Below are positions 58,801 through 64,000 of a stretch of 64,000 nucleotides of DNA, piece by piece. Within the stretch, counting starts at the first letter, position 1, and every line of letters starts with the position of its first letter. The notes beneath the pieces were generated by a model that saw only the letters and a program-made list of their open reading frames with translations, did not search any database and had not been told where the DNA came from. This stretch comes from Sphagnum compactum (taxonomy: Eukaryota; Bryophyta; Sphagnopsida; Sphagnales): the NCBI GenBank assembly GCA_965153455.1, contig OZ234499.1, positions 10,722,271-10,786,270 of the forward strand, read 5' to 3'. Made by a program: the position numbers and the translations under genes.

Positions 58801-61800
58801 AGACACCTAACAACATTAAAAACAATGTCAACACAAAAAAATGGTTGTAATTGGACCCCATTGTTGCACCTACAAACTAATTAACCATCAAAGCTTTGGG
58901 AAAATGATCTCCACATTTGTCATCAAGGGGTCTTGTTACATTGCATTTCTAATACTGCCTCAATAGAAATGACATCATCAAACATTGTCAAAACATCTAC
59001 AATAGCCAATGACCTTTTGTAATTGTAATCAAAAAAAATTTTAAATAAGAATTTTATCATGGAGAGGAGTGTCAATTGTGTTGTTCATTTCTCCATGTAT
59101 AACAAAACCTAGTGATAAGGAATTTTTTTTAAAAATCTACAACATTTTGGGATAAAATGTAAAATCATTTCAATGAATCTTTTCCTTTTAATTGTGCTCC
59201 AAAATTTACAGGCTTTCTAAAAACAAATCAAGCAAATCATCAAGCATGATGTTGCCAAGATCATAGGAAATTACAATATTGTGCTTACTCTTTGTGAATC
59301 AAAGATAAAAATTAAAGATACATTTTGGAATGTTTTGGATTTGTACAAAACCAAACACCCAATTAACACATAGTGCATTGACTTTCATTCATGTTTGATA
59401 TGCATTGAAGGACATACCTCAATGGGCAAACTTGCAAGATGACATAAAGAAGATGTCACCATCGATAAAATGAAAGCAAAGTTGTGGTGATGGCAATAAC
59501 TTCGACAATGATGGGGTGCATGTACTTGATGTTATAAGTATCACCCCAATGTGACCCCACCTTCAAAACATTTACAAGGTTGCAAGAAGGCAAAGGAAAA
59601 CATAAGGATGTGTGAAGAAAGCAAAAACAATAACATCATTGTTCAAGCTCCCACTATTTCTTATATGGCAATAACAACTTTCGAGAAGATTACCATCATA
59701 CTAAACCAAAATATGATTACTTAATTTTCCATGCTTGATAATTTACCTACAAATGCATGAGGTGTGAGACTACTTCAGTTTCCACAAGCAAAAGGAATTG
59801 CATCTATTTCAAACTTGCTTCAAACTCAAACACAACAATACACAAACCAACATAGTGACACCTCAAATAGATGAAGTAACAGAAAGCTCCATGCCTATTT
59901 CAAACAATTTGACAATCATATAAGCATTTTAAGAAGCAAACAATCAAAATCTCATAAATTTGGTAGACTAAATTGCATAGCTAGTGAACTAAAAAAAATG
60001 CCATACAAAACAATATGCAAAATTTGTGTGAGATAAAAAGAGATCTAATGCCTAGAGGTGATCATTAAATCATTCCTTGAATTGATTTTTTACATATTGG
60101 TTCTCAATTTCTTTTATGCCTTGAACATATTCTACAAATGTTAACTAACATCATGGATTGAAGGTTGTACAATAGTCTCACAAAATTTGGCAATGGCCAA
60201 CCTTACATTTTCAAACTACAATTTGGTACATGAACAACAATGTGCTAAAACATAAAAATAGTCGAAGTTTCATGCTCAAGTGCTTCACGTTGAAATGTTT
60301 GTGCAATCTTGTTGTCACATCATCATCTTGTTGCAATCGAAAAAGTTATTAGATAAGCAAAACAAATGAAATTAGACAAACAAGTTGCGGATCAAGCTTG
60401 AACAAGCTTGCAAAGAATGCCACATTGCTTGAAAATACATTGTTAAACGAGAGAAACAAGTATCTTCATAACAATGGGCCATGATGAGGGGGATGGGTGG
60501 GCTTTGCTTTAGATCAACTTTTACCAATGCTTACTAGGCCCTCCATGAAGGTCACTAGTTTTAAGGTAGAGGTCATTTTCACAATTGCTAACTAAGAGCA
60601 TTTCCAATGGTGTTCAATATGTGGCCTGCAATAGTATTTCTCACATCCAAGTTTAGTTATTTATTTACATTTTTCCAATCTGACCAATAAAACTAAAACT
60701 AGTAGTACAAATTTGTGGAGACTACTAATAGGAAACCACCTTGACCAATCATTATGATTAGCCAATCAAAAATATAAAATAACAATGTTATCATATTTAT
60801 TACTTTCTTCTTTGGCACATGTTAGGCTTTGTTGTGCCTTTTACTGACCTCAAAAAAATGTGAATAATGCTGGGTCAAACCATTTTGCTAAGTCAAACAG
60901 GCATGTTTTGATTTTTCTTCATCCAATTTTAATTTGAAGAATCACACTAAACATAGGTGGAGTTATTTTAACAACCTTGGCATATATGCCTTTGATTTGT
61001 TATGTTGTAGAAGTCTTAGCACCTACCCAACTTTCCCTCACACTATCCCCCCCACCCTTGGGAATATTATCATGGCTAGGGTCTAAGAAAGCCTAAGGGT
61101 TTTTTGAATATTTGTATGTTTAAAGATAAGAAGGCTAGGCTTTTAGAGAATATTCTTTAAAACTTGGACCCATGTAGTGGAGAGTGTTGCCAAAAGGTGT
61201 GATCATCTTATCCCTAGACATAAAAGTACTCCCATAACCACAAAAGGAGACCCTTGATTATGGGAATATTCCATACTATGGGTCACGGCTAGTGGTAAAT
61301 TGTAATAACTTTTTTGATATCCCATACATATTGCCTTGTTTCATGGGAGGTATATAAGTTCTTCTATTCCTAACAATATTGAAAACCATTTTTTTGAATT
61401 TGCTAACAACCCCAACTATTTGAGTGATTATAGTACAAATAATGGGTGAGTGGAAGATCGTCTAAATGTACCGTGTACCCCTACTTTGGTCCTTACTCTT
61501 TAACAACATTAGTTGCCCAAGGGCCAATTGTTGAAACTTTTCAAATTGGCTAGAAGATAGTGCATGGGAGGAATTTTGAAACCCTCAAATGTTCACTTGA
61601 ATTGTTCTACATTCTAAGTTCTAACGTTGACTGTCTTATAGAATTTCCTTGCAATCATGGACTAAACGTTTGTGCACTTAAAATGAAATTCAAGTCCCCA
61701 AAGACTTTATGATTTTGAACAATAATGGGTTACAAATTTTAAAAAAATAAGCAGAACATCTTCTAATATTGAATAGGGTGAAAGCACACTATGGTGGTAT

Positions 61801-64000
61801 ATTTTGAGCAAAACATTGTAATGTTTCTTGAAGTATAGACTATATAGTTTGGACAATCTCAAGTTGGCCACCTACTTTTTTCCTTAAACTAAAATAGTTG
61901 CACGGTCTAGAATTTTTGATACCTTTTAGAGTTTACATGCAAACTGAATTTTTCCCGCCTAGGTTTATATGTGGGGAGGGGGGGTACACACCCTAATTAA
62001 GTACTATTGACATTATTGATGAATCGATTGTGAACACCTTTGATTAGACGTCAACATCGATGGACATCATGTTATCACCACCTTATCGGCGTCTTTTGAG
62101 AAATTTGAGCTTGAAGGCAACTTGGTTTGTTCTTTTAGAGGCTACCTTAATGAACACAATGCAAAAGGATTGTTCAAATGTGTAAGATGTGTAGAAGCGA
62201 GCTTTAAAAATTTGCATTTGTGGTTGGAGGTCTACATTTCACTTGCACTAAAATTGTAAGATAAGTGCTAATTTTCATGGCATTTGTTCCATTTCAAGTT
62301 TTGCAGTTTCCGTTTTTGCACTCTCTTTGTATTGATCTTTTTGCAAGTTTCTTCATGAACTATTTGAAAGGTTGACGCATTAACATTGTGCGAAACTTGT
62401 TTTTGGATGTTATTTAATGGAAGGAGCAAAACACAATATGGGCGCACAAGGAGTTCTTATGCTCAAAAAGCTAGGTTTAGTTGTATTTATGCATCAACAG
62501 ATATATTTCTTGCCTACACCTACTACATGTAAGTTCCAACTTTCACTTCGACCTTGTTATTTTTTTAGGTTGTCTCCCCAAACAATTCTTTCCTTTGTAG
62601 TTCACTAAAAAGGTCACAACTTTCTCAATGGAGCTCGGGTGGAAATGAACTACCCATGGACACAATTCTCTCTTGAATACTGCTTATGCTTAATGAAACA
62701 TTGGTTGTGCCTAAGGAAACATTAGTCAAGTTCTTGAACTAAGTAAAGGCAACTACACTAATTGTCACTTTTGAAATGTATGTTGAAACTTGTGTCTTGA
62801 ATTTTTAACATAAACTAAGTTTGTGCAAATATGTTTCAATGGGAATGGAACACAAGTTGAATGTGTTCAAGTTCGTTTACATACTTCCATAAATTTTTTA
62901 AAATATGCATACAAGAAATGTGGTTAATTAGCTTTACTAAGGGAAAAAGGGGTTAAGATAAGTTTCATGCAATGGTATGGATTTTTCTGTTGGAGCATGC
63001 AGAAAAAATTTCAATTTTTTTCTTAGTAGTAGTGGCAGATATTAGTTTTTTTTATGACCATATGTTTATAACTTGTGGGTTTTTGTTGCAGCACATAAAA
63101 AGATCAAGCTTGGTGGTCATTTTTGTTGATGGAATTTATTTGTTGTAGTGGCTCCATTGCCCACATCTATTATTGGTTGATGGTATGTGGTAATAAACTA
63201 AATTTTATATGCAAATATGGTTTGATGACAATCTATGGTTTTTTTTCATTTTTGTGATGTTGCGTGGTTTTAAATCATATACCATGAGAGATATAACATG
63301 AAACTCCCACACAAGATTTTTGTTTTAATGGCAACTAATTTTAAGATACTATCAAAACAGTAGAAAAGTAGTAGTTCAATATTACCCTAAACATTAAAAT
63401 TATGATGAAAAGACCTTCGTGACTGGATGCAAATTGGCACCCCAAACTTCATCTAAGAGTAATGTGTGGTTAATTAAAAGTAAAAATTCATTTAATGGTG
63501 GTTGCACCTCCCCAACAAACGGGAAAAAATTGCACCAGATTGCTTTAAAAAAAAGGCCCATGATGTCTAGAATTTAATTAGCTAACATGTTCATATTTAT
63601 TTTGATCCTCTATCATTAAAATGTGAAAATTCAATGTTTTGAGGTTTGCTAATTAGAAAGGGGTTCAAGATAAGTTTCATGAAAGAAATTCAATGAAATG
63701 TTGTTGTTTTTATGTATGATGGCAGGACCACAAGGCATTTGAAAAGACTTGATGTGGAACTAGTTACAAACACAAGTTGGAAAAAGGCAGGTTTGTACAT
63801 ACTGGAAATGTGGGAACATATTATATGTTACCTAATTGTCAATTTTATTTGGCCTATGGGAGTGATATTGAGGTTTCCTGGCCTTGCATCTTTCTAATGT
63901 TCAAGTTTTAGAAGCATGTGGTAGACAGTAATGAGGATTAAGGCTTCTCTAAGATGACCATTTCTTTACATGAATGTGAATGATCAAAAAAGTTTGAATG
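55866..64000. other. AT-rich right arm without secure genes
   Basis: The minus-strand frame 56305-56520 (IQKIWDVWCKGVQCSMM, SLIVAFGIERRSVIPYL) has a protein-like look but no family that I know. At 59450-60500 the plus strand keeps long protein-like stretches broken by many stops (for example TISYMAITTFEKITIILNQN), perhaps an old coding sequence. At 61776-61815 a copy of the GGGTGAAAGCA motif seen at 14494 occurs. Frames at 57373, 62417 and 63712 are unsupported. Confidence 0.5.

Noticed and set aside
1-64000. CRISPR arrays, operons, bacterial-type regulatory sites, tRNA or rRNA genes
   Set aside because: None seen. Tandem repeats here lack unique spacers, and the window is eukaryotic.

Overview
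The window reads as nuclear DNA of a land plant. The evidence is the plant-type telomere heptamer TTTAGGG in an interstitial run near 37.9 kb, a Ty1/copia element with a plant initiator-Met primer site, a Ty3/gypsy remnant, a hAT transposon, and small spliced genes with GT/AG introns. The lineage cannot be fixed from sequence alone; a non-flowering plant is possible. Most of the window is very AT-rich accessory DNA. The exceptions are three copies of a gene-bearing unit and a hAT transposon with much higher GC.

Layout. 1-1510: purine-rich tract and an array of short palindromes. 2040-3770: extreme AT-rich DNA. 5596-8490 (minus): decayed DUF7869-type transposase-like gene. 8955-9870: 46-bp tandem repeat whose monomer is itself a palindrome. 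9964-10563 and 12951-13591: two non-coding elements with terminal inverted repeats. 14598-20714: complete copia element with 313-bp LTRs, ACCTG target duplications, primer site, polypurine tract and one uninterrupted gag-pol frame broken only by five nonsense codons. 23.2-27.5, 29.3-35.0 and 51.2-55.9 kb: copies A, B and C of a duplicated unit. 35.8-40.9 kb: simple and degenerate repeats including telomere-like DNA. About 41.0-46.1 kb (minus): Ty3/gypsy remnant. 48423-50837: hAT transposon with 8-bp target duplication. 55.9-64.0 kb: AT-rich DNA with no secure gene.

The most interesting object is the A/B/C unit. On the minus strand it carries a TATA box about 120 bp upstream of an ATG and six exons whose splice sites and phases fit together into a 193-residue protein of a kind I do not recognise. 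Its C-terminal part has a strand-helix-strand pattern loosely like heavy-metal-associated (HMA-like) folds but lacks the CxxC. Copy C is open throughout; copy B has one nonsense codon; copy A has lost the middle exons and one base of exon 1. The same TATA region faces a conserved plus-strand ATG with a splice donor in B and C, so the promoter may be divergent.

A second theme is how the mobile elements decay. All five stops in the copia element, both in the hAT transposase and both in the N-terminal part of the DUF7869 gene can be explained by single C-to-T or G-to-A changes. That is the footprint expected from deamination of methylated cytosine in silenced transposons.
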